Source: Sacculina carcini (Eukaryota; Arthropoda; Thecostraca; Sacculinidae). From it: 64,000 bases of DNA. The stretch spans positions 407,501 to 471,500 of the forward strand of contig OU696591.1 of the NCBI GenBank assembly GCA_916048095.2, given 5' to 3'. Below, piece by piece: positions 11,186 through 20,737 of the stretch. A program made the translations under genes and the position numbers. The notes below the pieces were generated by a model, which searched no databases, was not told the DNA's origin, and was given only the letters and a program-made list of their open reading frames with translations. Position 1 is the stretch's first letter. Every line of letters starts with the position of its first letter.

Positions 11186-11829
11186 TTGTCACTCGGTCAG
11201 TTATGATTCAACATTGTCACTGGGTCAGTTATGATTCAACATTGTCACTGGGTCAGTTATGATTCAACATTGTCACTCGGTCAGTTATGATTCAACATTG
11301 TCACTGGGTCAGTTATGATTCAACATTGTCACTGGGTCAGTTATGATTCAACATTGTCACTGGGCCAGTTATGATTCAACATTGTCACTGGGCCAGTTAT
11401 GATTCAACATTGTCACTGGGCCAGTTATGATTCAACATTGTCACTGGGTCAGTTATGATTCAACATTGTCACTGGGTCAGTTATGATTCAACATTGGCAC
11501 TGGGTCAGTTATGATTCAACATTGTCACTGGGCCAGTTATGATTCAACATTGTCACTGGGCCAGTTATGATTCAACATTGTCACAGGGTCAGTTATGATT
11601 CAACATTGTCACTGGGCCAGTTATGATTCAACATTGTCACTGGGTCAGTTATGATTCAACATTGTCACTGGGTCAGTTATGATTCAACAGTGTCACTGGG
11701 CCAGTTATGATTCAACATTGTCACTGGGTCAGTTATGATTCAACAGTGTCACTGGGCCAGTTATGATTCAACAGTGTCACTGGGCCAGTTATGATTCAAC
11801 AGTGTCACTGGGCCAGTTATGATTCAACA
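11186..11829 (+). repeat. 28-bp minisatellite, about 23 units, upstream of COX4
   Basis: Unit: CATTGTCACTGGGTCAG followed by TTATGATTCAA. Variants alternate GGGTC/GGGCC/CGGTC and CATTG/CAGTG; the CAGTG form is confined to the last five units, next to COX4. It ends 175 bp before the COX4 start codon. Confidence 0.97.
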
Positions 11830-12003
11830 GCTTGTAGCATTTCTGCCATATGTTACGGTTTTTTGGCATCAGCCAATAGCACACACACATACATACAGGC
11901 TTGATTCGCGATGCTTGATTTGTACAAAGTTTTGGCTTGCTGTGGTAAAAGTTGAAAACCACTATTCTACACACAATATGAAGTGAATTATTTCCTGCGC
12001 CAG

Positions 12004-12552
12004 ATGGCGTTGTCTCGTGTTGCTCGTCTCGGCTGTGGTCGTGCACGTGCTGCTCTGTGCTCGGCGCCGAGCGGTCACGTGCCGTGGAGGGCCGAGCACT
12101 CCGCCGCCACCGTCTCCTCGGCCAAGGAGGAGGCCGAGATTGATCACGCGCTCCAGTACTACCCGTACTTCATCCAGCGCCACGGCAAACGGGAGGTGAT
12201 CGGCCACGGGAACAACGGAGATCGCAACTACATCGACCTCTGCGAGATTCCCATGCCGGCCGTGCGGTTCCGCGAGGAGACGCCGCACATCACGGCTCTC
12301 AGAGAGAAGGAGAAGGGTGACTGGCATAAGCTGACCCACGCCGAGGTCAAGGATCTCTACCGCCACACGTTCTGCATGACGTTCGCCGAGATGAACGCGC
12401 CCAGTGGAGAATGGAAGCTGCCTCTCACCTTCACCATGCTCAACTTCGGAGTCGGACTCTGGCTGTTCCTCTTCTGCGTGCATTACGGTCAGTGGCCTTC
12501 TGAACACCACTGTTGTATTGGGCGAGACTCAGCGATTTGCTCCCTCCCTCTG

Positions 12553-12588
<36 letters not shown>

Positions 12589-12887
12589 CACTGACATACA
12601 CACACACATACATTCAGTGTCTACATCACAAACCAACACAAGAAATATTTGTCTAAAAGTAAATATGAAACCTGCAAGGTGGGATTTTTCATAACTCGGC
12701 CCCAATTAATTTCTATGTATATTCCTTGTATGTATGTGTGTGTGTAGTTTACATGCCATATCCAGAGGAAGTCACTGACCCGGAGAAGTTGCGCGCCACT
12801 TATCAGCTGCTGCTGGATAATCGTGAAGGAGCCATGTATGGCATGGCGGCTGATTTCGACTATGAGGCGCGTGAATGGAAGAAGTGA
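12004..12887 (+). CDS. COX4: Cytochrome c oxidase subunit 4 (mitochondrial)
   Basis: Two exons, 12004-12487 and 12748-12887, joined G|TT in VYM, encode 207 residues. The protein is the nuclear-encoded inner-membrane subunit IV of respiratory complex IV. The first 35 or so residues are Arg/Ala/Ser-rich with no acids, an import presequence. The conserved body follows: LREKEKGDWHKL, then FAEMNAPSGEWK, a single membrane helix FGVGLWLFLFCVHY, and the terminal FDYEAREWKK that aligns with the mammalian end DYEKNEWKK. It is longer than the human precursor (169 residues), mainly N-terminally. The acceptor-like CCTGCGCCAG directly before the ATG allows a non-coding upstream exon. The intron holds (TC)n and its acceptor is preceded by TG-rich sequence. 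Confidence 0.95.
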
Positions 12888-13714
12888 GGCTGCTGTGTGG
12901 CCCCCCTGTCTCCCCTGTATGTGTGTGTATGTGTGTGTGCTGCTGGGTTTAGCGGGAATATTTCCTCTGTATGTATGTCTGTCTGGACATCACATGGTTG
13001 TTGTGTGAATACAATGACTTGTTGTCGTGTTATGGCTGGTGAATTTCAGTGAGAAGAGGTGGTGTACTGAACATGGCACGAGCTAACTCACAAACAGCCT
13101 CGTGCTCACTGAATTATCGCTCAAACAAGCACACACGCTATTGTAATATATTATAATGTATTGGATGAATGCATGTGTAAGGAATGAATGGTCGCTGTTA
13201 GATTGTTTGATCTTCATTGATGAGTATCATGTTCTCGTGACCTTGCTCGCCCGGTACTTGCGTCTCATGAGACGTTCGGCCCCAGCGTCCAGTGTCTGTG
13301 ACACGAGCAGTTTAGAAATTATTTTCACTTCAAAATATTGTGAATGTGTAAATTGGTGGTGCCGTATATATGGACGTTAATTCTTCTGGACTGTATCATT
13401 TCCTGGAACAATAAGCAACTCGCTGAAAATATCTGCCAGTGATTCCGATGATGTTCTCATGTGGGACTTAACAGCTGATTTTGAGCGATGCTTACTTCAA
13501 ACTAAATCTCCATTTATGAGGCTGTGCGATTTAGCTGCAAAGTTTGCGGTGTACTTATTGTATTTATTTGAGTGTGTTTGTAGCTCATTTACCAGATCAG
13601 TTATTATCGACTGAGTCAGTGTGTTTTTTCGTGTGTTCCTCATAAAATGCATAGTGATTCCTTGATGTAGAAGGTGGCAGTTACTGTTGTGTTCACTACG
13701 TCACTAGTACGTTT
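12888..13714 (+). other. Intergenic DNA between COX4 and the secreted-paralog cluster
   Basis: COX4 3' flank and unique sequence. No further gene or repeat recognised. Confidence 0.5.
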
Positions 13715-14551
13715 TTATTGTGATTCACTTACCTGGGACAGCTTGAGCAGTATTTCTGTGGGCATAAAGTCGAGGTGTATGTTCTTCAACCATTGGTTGA
13801 CTGTCGACTGAATTCCGACCAGCACAGTGTGTGTGTTGTTCTCGGCAACCTGCTGTAACGTCCGCGCAGTATGCTTGAAGTGTTGATCAACGTCATCTGA
13901 TGTTTCGTTCTCGTAGGTGATCAGGGGCTGTTCTGAAAGCGATATTTTAGCAGTGATTCGAAAAATTTGTGGTGCGCTAGCCTCGCCCGACTTTGGTGAC
14001 TGCTTTTTCAGCCAGGTCACACGACTTATTATCAATGGTAGGTTTATGTAGGCCAGCGTGGAGTTTGTGATGACCGGATCTTGGGATAGATTCGAGGATA
14101 TTTTCACGGCAGCGAGAACATCTGACACTGAGAATTGCAGTGAAGTGACTGCATGAGCGAAGTCCAGGTTCATGTCGTTGATGTTGATTGTTCCTACACT
14201 GATGAGACGGGCGTAGCTGAGATCCAGCTGCGCTCCATCCACCGGCAACGGTCCTACAAATAGAGGAAGGTGGTGGATACGAGGTCTGATGATGTCAATC
14301 ACAACTGACTGTAGGAATGACTGAAGATGACACGATATGGTAGCTTCCGTCCACGACATCCTGTGTCTCTTGAAGATGTCCGCTTGCACACTCATCGCTC
14401 CTGCGTTCACCTCGATCTCGTAGCTGACATTTGTGACAGATATGGCCGATCTTGTCCACTTGCAACGATCGAAGGAGGCGAATGTGAACGACTGGTGTGA
14501 CCTCTGCCATAGTTGTATCAGCAACATCACTGTGACAATATGTAAATTCAT
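13715..14551 (-). CDS. Secreted protein, paralog 1 of 4 (unknown family)
   Basis: A 278-residue, apparently intronless reading frame. A signal peptide (MNLHIVTVMLLIQLWQRSHQ) leads into a domain that shares with its three neighbours a cysteine pair 44 residues apart (C30, C74), the motif KRHRM, and an alternating hydrophobic block ININDMNLDFAHAVTSLQFS. The C-terminus LSQVSESQ aligns with FSRISEQ and VTKVAEQ of paralogs 3 and 2. A perfect donor string GTAAGT overlaps the last codons, but the read-through end fits the family better. Function unknown. The size, signal peptide and alternating pattern would suit a lipid-binding TULIP/BPI-type fold, which is only a guess. It is divergent from paralog 2 across about 360 bp. 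Confidence 0.75.
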   Translation of the reverse strand: MNLHIVTVMLLIQLWQRSHQSFTFASFDRCKWTRSAISVTNVSYEIEVNAGAMSVQADIFKRHRMSWTEATISCHLQSFLQSVVIDIIRPRIHHLPLFVGPLPVDGAQLDLSYARLISVGTININDMNLDFAHAVTSLQFSVSDVLAAVKISSNLSQDPVITNSTLAYINLPLIISRVTWLKKQSPKSGEASAPQIFRITAKISLSEQPLITYENETSDDVDQHFKHTARTLQQVAENNTHTVLVGIQSTVNQWLKNIHLDFMPTEILLKLSQVSESQ

Positions 14552-14912
14552 GTTGCGCCGTCTAAGGTGATTGGTGCTTGCTATTATTTTCCTTTTCTTA
14601 CAGAAGATAATGGCAAGAAGCGGTCGTTTCGCTGTCGTTTAGAGAAAAACTACTGTGACTACTAAAACGTATGTTTATCGGTGACATTGAGCACTACTTC
14701 CTCAATAATTCATATTGTTTTGTTCGACACTGATGTGATGTGGTGTGTGCTCTATCTGTCTTCATCGACCTTACTCTGTTCATCGACCTTACTCTGTCAA
14801 CTTGCTAGATTGTCAGATTACATGCAGCTTCACGGTGCTTCACTTAAAGTTCGAATTAATCAGTTTGAGGGTATTTTTGCCTCTTGTCGGTCGTGCTCAT
14901 CGATCAAGCAAA
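14552..14912. promoter_or_regulatory. Divergent intergenic region (shared promoter candidate)
   Basis: The 361 bp between the start codons of paralogs 1 (-) and 2 (+). Opposite orientation and short spacing suggest a bidirectional promoter. No certain TATA box is seen. A short direct duplication, TTCATCGACCTTACTCTG, lies at about 14760-14797. Confidence 0.45.
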
Positions 14913-15830
14913 ATGAGTTCGTTAATGGGATATGCGCTCGTGGTGCTAGGTGTGTGTTCTGTGAGCATTTCGTGTGTCAACATGGCTGCGATTGAGCAAG
15001 TTAGCAGACCAGCTTATCAATGCCCTGGTGTTACGACCAAACAACATCGGAGTATTGTGCGGTATACAACGTCAGCCAGCACATCGTCCCGACTAAACGT
15101 TGATGTAGACCGGCGATATCAGATGATCTGGATTGAAAAAGATGTTGCCTGTAGTCTGCATGTTTTCCTGCAGAGAATGACAGCCAATGTGGCCAAGATC
15201 TTGACAAACATCCTGCCTCTGACTCCCATTACTGATCCCGGGGAACAACTGGCAGGTAACCTGACATCACGCCCTGTCAGCGCAGTGACGGTGGACAGGG
15301 TGACTGTCGACTTCACCTCTGGTCTCACAACAGTTGAAGCCAGTGTCAGTGGCATGATGTTGGCTACATCATCGGACTTTCACGCGGTCAAGCAGTCTGG
15401 CCTCGGTCTGCTGCTTCCAGCGTTCCGTGTCAAGTTTTGCATGTCTCTCAGACTGGTCCATCTCAACGCCAACGTGGCCAACTATTTGCAAGTCGACTCC
15501 ATTGCGGCGTCTGTTTCTTTTGTGGACGTTCCCGTTTTAATTGGTGGCTTTCGGTCATTGTCCTCCGCATCCGCGGTTCATTCCGCCTTCTTCCGCATTC
15601 AGGATGCTCTCATCGGGGATCTATTTGAGGCTCATCAGACTGAATCCGGAAGTCGCTCATTGGAGGCAGTTCTTCGGGCTCTTCGCGACATTGTCAACGC
15701 CCAATTGAGTGTCATTCCTGTGGATATTTTCCAACCAAATATTCTCTACCCAATGTTTCAAGTCACCAAGGTTGCCGAACAGCGAGCTGCTAGGATCAAG
15801 GAACAAGACAAAGCGTACAATTTCAACTAA
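14913..15830 (+). CDS. Secreted protein, paralog 2 of 4 (unknown family)
   Basis: 305 residues from ATG 14913, chosen because it opens directly on a signal peptide (MSSLMGYALVVLGVCSVSIS); the frame extends 56 codons further upstream without a plausible start. It shares with its neighbours the cysteine pair (C37, C80; spacing 43), the motif RRYQMIWIE in place of xHRMxxxE, and the block VTVDFTSGLTTVEASVSG. It ends in a charged tail, QRAARIKEQDKAYNFN. An AATAAA lies 115 bp after the stop. The function is unknown; the family is described by its shared motifs only. Confidence 0.75.
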   Translation: MSSLMGYALVVLGVCSVSISCVNMAAIEQVSRPAYQCPGVTTKQHRSIVRYTTSASTSSRLNVDVDRRYQMIWIEKDVACSLHVFLQRMTANVAKILTNILPLTPITDPGEQLAGNLTSRPVSAVTVDRVTVDFTSGLTTVEASVSGMMLATSSDFHAVKQSGLGLLLPAFRVKFCMSLRLVHLNANVANYLQVDSIAASVSFVDVPVLIGGFRSLSSASAVHSAFFRIQDALIGDLFEAHQTESGSRSLEAVLRALRDIVNAQLSVIPVDIFQPNILYPMFQVTKVAEQRAARIKEQDKAYNFN

Positions 15831-15944
15831 TTCAAGTGCAATACTGAAGCGTACTTTTATAATTGGGTCTCTATATGTGAGTTCATGATAGGTATATGTT
15901 TTCGAGCCACCAATTAAATCATATCACTTTCGATTATTCGCTGT

Positions 15945-15950
15945 AATAAA
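15945..15950 (+). terminator. Polyadenylation signal AATAAA for paralog 2
   Basis: Canonical hexamer 115 bp downstream of the stop at 15830, on the gene strand. Confidence 0.5.
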
Positions 15951-16039
15951 TTATGTATGCGTTTGAGAATGTTTACAGCTGAATAGATTATTGTGCAGTT
16001 CGGTAAATTATGTTGGCTTTTGTAAACGAGCGTCAGTAG

Positions 16040-16300
16040 CAGTGGCGGTGCCATGTTTTTTTCCATGGGGACTGAGGGGGGCTAAGGAAAAGGTTGTGGG
16101 GCTTGGCGAAACATGAAGAACTACACTCGAACGTCAACTACATAATATTATAATAAGGGACTGGGACATACCGATTCAGTACTTGTACTTGTACCTCGAA
16201 CTTGTACCAAATTGAAGGGCTTCATTCACAGTGATAGGAAATTTTGATGTTCATGATTTCGATTTTTGGGGGCTCAAGCCCTCCGTTGGGGCCGCCACTG
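16040..16300 (+). mobile_element. hAT-type MITE, family B
   Basis: Starts CAGTGGCGGTGCCATG and ends with the inverse of CAGTGGCGGCCCCAAC. The interior matches the element at 40382-40620 (for example ACATAATATTATAATAAGGG). The target duplication is eroded. Confidence 0.75.
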
Positions 16301-16442
16301 GTACCAAGGGTACCCCGGCCGCGAGATAGATGACGATCACCATGCATTAGTATTCAAGGTTGGCTCAGTTGGTGCATTGTATGACACCCTCAACCAACAA
16401 CGCGGCCTACTCAATTACAACATACACATCGCCATGTAAATG

Positions 16443-16612
16443 TTTTGAATACTGTGGCGGGGCCGGCGGGGTGTCTAAGAAAAAAGATGTGGTTGCTTGG
16501 CAAAACATTAGGAGCTATACTTGAAATGTTCATGGTCAGCATTTTTAGGTGAGGGCTCAGGGGGGCTGGCACATTTTGGGGGGCATCAGTTCCTCCAAAA
16601 TGATGCCATTAT
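16443..16612 (+). mobile_element. Degenerate MITE related to family B
   Basis: Shares TGGCGGGGCC, a GCTTGGCAAAACAT stretch and AGGGGGGCTG-type G runs with the family B MITEs, but no clear ends remain. Confidence 0.35.
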
Positions 16613-16774
16613 AACTCAAGTTTCATTCAACTTCTATGTGTGGAACCTTTGAGAACTCATATATACGCAATATGTATGATTGCCAATAATATGCATTACA
16701 CGTCATATTCAATTGATATTTTCTCTTCAAACATCGAATGTATTTTCAAAAGTTTATTTCACATTGTCATACAG

Positions 16775-17141
16775 CAGTGTTTCTCAACGTGGGCCATATG
16801 GTTTCACAACGTGGGCCACGGGAATTTTCTGAAGGGCCATATGACGAAATTAAAAAATGGGGGAGCACCATATTTTCTCACGGGCCACGAAACATTTGTT
16901 GAAACAATGTAATAGTTTATATTATTATTGTCGATGTTGTAAATTTCAATCGTGTGTTCCGGTTGTGGCGTTGTTTTGGTGGTGGGTGGAAATAGTCACC
17001 GGCGTACACGAGCTAATCCTATGGAGAAGTGGCGTCGCCATGATCCATGTGTGTATGAGAGCCACAAGAACTTCTAGGGGGTCACAAGGACTCAAATTGT
17101 GTTTAAGGGGGCCACGGCAAGAAAAAGGTTGAGAACCACTG
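16775..17141 (+). mobile_element. hAT-type MITE, copy B of the 379-708 family
   Basis: Terminal inverted repeats CAGTGTTTCTCAACGTGGGC and, inverted, CAGTGGTTCTCAACCTTTTT. Flanked by TCATACAG and TCATATAA, a 6-of-8 match consistent with an old hAT target duplication. Non-coding. Confidence 0.8.
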
Positions 17142-17203
17142 TCATATAAAGGACAGATGAGTATCGTGTGCTGGTGGGCGTATTATCATGACGTTATTGA
17201 TTT

Positions 17204-18094
17204 TCAATTGCCCCATTCTCCCCGGGCAATTTGCTCTGAAATCCTGGAAAACTGCATCAAGCTCAGCACTGCTTGTGGCTGCAAAAAGGCTATGTTGAGT
17301 TGTCCGATAGTCTGGTTGATTATTTGACGCAATGAGAGTGCGTACTGGTCCATGTAATCGTTGCTGAGCACAGTGAGTGTGGCATTTAATTGCTGCTCTA
17401 CGAAGTACTCGAACATATTGAACGCGTGTCTGATGGGGCCGTTGTCGTGGTAACCGACTAGGTGAGGTGTCTCGGTCAGTCGAACGGTAACTGCGACATC
17501 ACGTGCCTTGATGAATACTTGTGTAGCGTCGGAGGACTCTATCAGCTCGACGGCTAAGGTCACCTGGATGCTCATTGGAGGCAGTGCGAGAGATGATGGT
17601 CCTTGTTCAGTCAACAGCGCTGACGATGCCGGGATTTTGACCAGCACACCACCGACCCCCAGCTCAATAGATGCCAGGTTTTGTTCCAGGTTGAAAGTCA
17701 CTTTCTCAACGACCAGTGTTCCGTAGTGCTGCAACTCCCAGATGTCGACCACTGCCGTTGATCCGGGCTGGGTGTACACTCGTGCTGACAGCAAGGACAG
17801 GGCGCTGGTGAGCGGCGTGGCCACCATGTGCAGCTGATCTTCCAGCAGCGTCTGCAACACACACGCAGGCTGCTTCTCTATGTCGTACATGCGGTGCTTC
17901 TCGAGCGCCTGCACGCGCAAGTTGTCCGACGTGCTGCCTTGCAGGACATAGTGGTAGTCGTGTGGCACCCTATCTGCTTCTCCTTGCAGACATCCCTGCA
18001 ATGTCCTCTGCGTTCTGCTACCTTGTGTCCCCAGCATCTGCGTCTGCACCAGCAAAACACTCACCAAAATGTTGAACACTTCTGTTTTCTTCAT
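17204..18094 (-). CDS. Secreted protein, paralog 3 of 4 (unknown family)
   Basis: 296 residues from the internal Met at 18094, which begins a signal peptide (MKKTEVFNILVSVLLVQTQM); an in-frame Met ten codons upstream is possible but places charged residues first. It has the family cysteine pair (C35, C78; spacing 43), EKHRMYDIE, the hydrophobic block VVEKVTFNLEQNLASIELG and the C-terminal LMQFSRISEQ. A single open frame with no splice signals needed. The opening YHYVLQGSTSDNL closely resembles FQYTLTGSTDDQL of paralog 4, so 3 and 4 look like the closest pair. No catalytic motif is seen. Confidence 0.78.
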   Translation of the reverse strand: MKKTEVFNILVSVLLVQTQMLGTQGSRTQRTLQGCLQGEADRVPHDYHYVLQGSTSDNLRVQALEKHRMYDIEKQPACVLQTLLEDQLHMVATPLTSALSLLSARVYTQPGSTAVVDIWELQHYGTLVVEKVTFNLEQNLASIELGVGGVLVKIPASSALLTEQGPSSLALPPMSIQVTLAVELIESSDATQVFIKARDVAVTVRLTETPHLVGYHDNGPIRHAFNMFEYFVEQQLNATLTVLSNDYMDQYALSLRQIINQTIGQLNIAFLQPQAVLSLMQFSRISEQIARGEWGN

Positions 18095-18752
18095 TGCGTG
18101 TATTTTGTGAGTATCAGCAGTCAATGAACGTTGAGTTTGCCAGCCTCACACTGCACTATTCAGACGCGTCTGTTCAGTTGACGCTGTGTTGAGCCTGGCT
18201 TGCATCGTACCTTGTTCGGAAGTTACTGCGATCGTTCGCGAAAACACATTCAAGGTTATCTGATACACAGTGTCAGCAAATTGAACAGTACATATTTTCG
18301 ATGATCACACTGATAAGGGGTGCATTGAAAGTGGGGGGAATAGAGGGGAGAACTTTATGTGCTCGTGCCTGAGTGTCTGTTGGGGGAGCAATGCATGAAA
18401 CTCTTCCGAGGTTAAAAGTGTCATTCGAGGTCAAATGGTTTGTCATGTATATATTTCGAGCGATCAAAACAAAGAAACAAACACATTCTTAATGTAAAAT
18501 GTGCCCACACTACACGCTATGGGAGTACGCACATACACACACAGACACGATGCACGCCAAATATTCGTTGCGTTTTCCTTTCATTGAAACCGAAAACACG
18601 CGTTCTTCAATTTCTATCACATTCACGCATTATATATTATCGATCCTGTCTTTTTTGTTCATGAATCAAGTTGTCGCGGCAACAGCTACGAGAAAATCAC
18701 AAAAATCCGAAGTCGCGAGCCTCATCAGACGGCTGAACACACGAACCGGGGA

Positions 18753-18980
18753 CAGTAGCGGATCCAGAGTGCAATTTTGGGGGGCTGAATTTTGTTTCAA
18801 TGATATATACACAAAAGCATTATGCGCGAATATGCTTCGCGATAATGCTTATATTAACAAACTCTACAAAAAGATACTTCTTCTTGACCACTTTTAGTGA
18901 ACCTCTTAGCTATGAGGAGTCAATGGGAACATTTTGGGGAGGGGTTTCAGCCCCCGAGCCCCCCTCTGAATCCGCCAGTG
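18753..18980 (+). mobile_element. MITE with CACTGGCGGATCC-type ends, copy 1
   Basis: Left end CAGTAGCGGATCCAGAG, right end the inverse of CACTGGCGGATTCAGAGG. G-runs lie just inside, followed by the family interior (GATAATGCTTATATTAACAA). Relatives are at 28949, 43067 and 50039/53161. Confidence 0.65.
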
Positions 18981-19127
18981 ACTGGAGACAAGAGTGGCAC
19001 GAGAGAGAATTGTTAGATGGTTTAATCGTTAGCTCCGCTTTGTGCGTGTTTGTTTACTGGGCGTGGTGCTAGCCAGATCATCGCTAGTGAACACGGTGAT
19101 TGTGCGGTTGTCGTTCAACCATGCGTT

Positions 19128-20021
19128 CTACAGCACTGAACGCATAGATTCAACGATCGAGGGATGCAGGAGGGCGAGGTTCATGTGTCGTAATTGACGG
19201 TTGGCGAAGGCGCGCATTCTCCGTGCAATATGATTGAGATGTCCGCTCGAGTTGAGCCGATGCACGCGGTCTTGAAGACGATCTTCCACGAGCAGATCGA
19301 GCACTCTGTAGAGCGGCGCAAGACTGGTGTTATCGCCGGCGATGATTCGAGGTGGTTCCGGCACTGATATCTCGACGGCCAGGTCGCGCACCTGCAAGAA
19401 TACCTTGTTTTTGCGCCGCACCACTCGCTTGGACACCACTAGTCGCATATGCAGCGACGGTACCCTGATAGCCATGTCTCGCGCCTCTCCTCGTTGCCAC
19501 CACTGCCGAATATGGTCGGCCTGTGCGCCCACCACCACTCCGCTGAAAGTCATCTCCACAGCGCTCACACCTCGCTGCCAGTCGAGCGTGACGTCGTTGA
19601 TGATCAGGGGGCCCGTGGCTCGCACGTGCAGACGACCCACGTGCGAGCCGGTGTGTGGCTGCACGGTTGCCGGGTGGAAGGGTAGATGCAGGGTTGCCAG
19701 GAAACGGACGGCTCCGTCTGCCAGACTCTGACACGCCACGCGGGCTGCACATGCCAGGTGCCGCTCGACCAGGTTCATGCGATGTTCCCGTGGCCAGTCC
19801 AGTTCCAACTGATCGTCAGTCGAGCCGGTCAGGGTGTACTGGAAGTGCGGTCGAGGTTGAGGCTTTTCCGATTCTCGCAGACACTGCATCACAGACGGCA
19901 CCGGCACTAGGGACTTCATTTGCTGCTGGTTTTTGTGTGACTGTTTGGAGGAGGCGCTGCTTACGTTCCTCACACAGATCATCAGCAAGCAAAGCAATGT
20001 CAACGCCCACCACCGATCCAT
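19128..20021 (-). CDS. Secreted protein, paralog 4 of 4 (unknown family)
   Basis: 297 residues, one open frame. Signal peptide MDRWWALTLLCLLMICVRNV. Family marks: cysteine pair C47/C91 (spacing 44), REHRMNLVE, the block IINDVTLDWQRGVSAVEMTF, a basic stretch SKRVVRRKNKVFLQVRD and the C-terminal LALLHPSIVESM. It is richer in G+C and arginine than its sisters, so it either evolves under different codon pressure or converted separately. Role unknown; presumably extracellular like its neighbours. Confidence 0.78.
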   Translation of the reverse strand: MDRWWALTLLCLLMICVRNVSSASSKQSHKNQQQMKSLVPVPSVMQCLRESEKPQPRPHFQYTLTGSTDDQLELDWPREHRMNLVERHLACAARVACQSLADGAVRFLATLHLPFHPATVQPHTGSHVGRLHVRATGPLIINDVTLDWQRGVSAVEMTFSGVVVGAQADHIRQWWQRGEARDMAIRVPSLHMRLVVSKRVVRRKNKVFLQVRDLAVEISVPEPPRIIAGDNTSLAPLYRVLDLLVEDRLQDRVHRLNSSGHLNHIARRMRAFANRQLRHMNLALLHPSIVESMRSVL

Positions 20022-20737
20022 ATTTATGACGTCTACTTTCTGCTTTGTCGAACAATTTCAAGTGTTTAAGCAAACTGCACATTATTGTCGAGTTGTTCCC
20101 TTTATGTAGCTGTGTTTGAGGCCAGATTGCCCATGAGAATGTTGATGATGTGGTTGATAAATCACTCGTGACATTGGTACAAGTCAGCGATCGTGTCAAG
20201 TATGATAGTCGAAATGTCTTCTCCATCCTTGACCTCGTAATCAGCTTATTAATACACACTCACCCAGAAACGTGAGCAAGGTCGTTTATTAGAAGACATG
20301 TAAAAGTCTTCGATCACAATGGACCATTATGAACTCTGCGAAAGTACACGAATAAATATCACAACTTTGTCTCTTTTACGGGCGCGGATCAATGTTGTCG
20401 TATTGACACATGCTATTATATGGATCCGTTCTGATTAATAGACGCGCTTAAGTGTTGAATTACTTGTTTGGGCGCGGATTAGTCTGGTATTACTGGGACA
20501 TTTTGATCTTTTATGTACATAAATTATTGTATAAATTTTCACTAATGAATAATATTGTAATAATATAATTACATGTTTTGTAAAAATAATATACAGTTAT
20601 ATCATTGTCGGTCATTTGAAAATTGTAAGTGCTTTACATTATCGATAGCTATTGGGATGTATTTTAGATTATTAAAGTGTGCGTCGCTGGATGACTTATG
20701 CGGTAGAAATGTCTACAAACAAACATCACGGTGTGAC
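20022..20737 (+). other. 5' flank of paralog 4, nothing recognised
   Basis: AT-rich unique DNA up to the transposon pair. GGGCGCGGAT occurs twice (about 20379 and 20470). No gene seen. Confidence 0.45.

Noticed and set aside
13715-13740. Use of the GTAAGT at the 3' end of secreted paralog 1 as a real splice donor
   Set aside because: The read-through residues VSESQ align with the ends of the sister proteins, and no matching downstream exon is seen.
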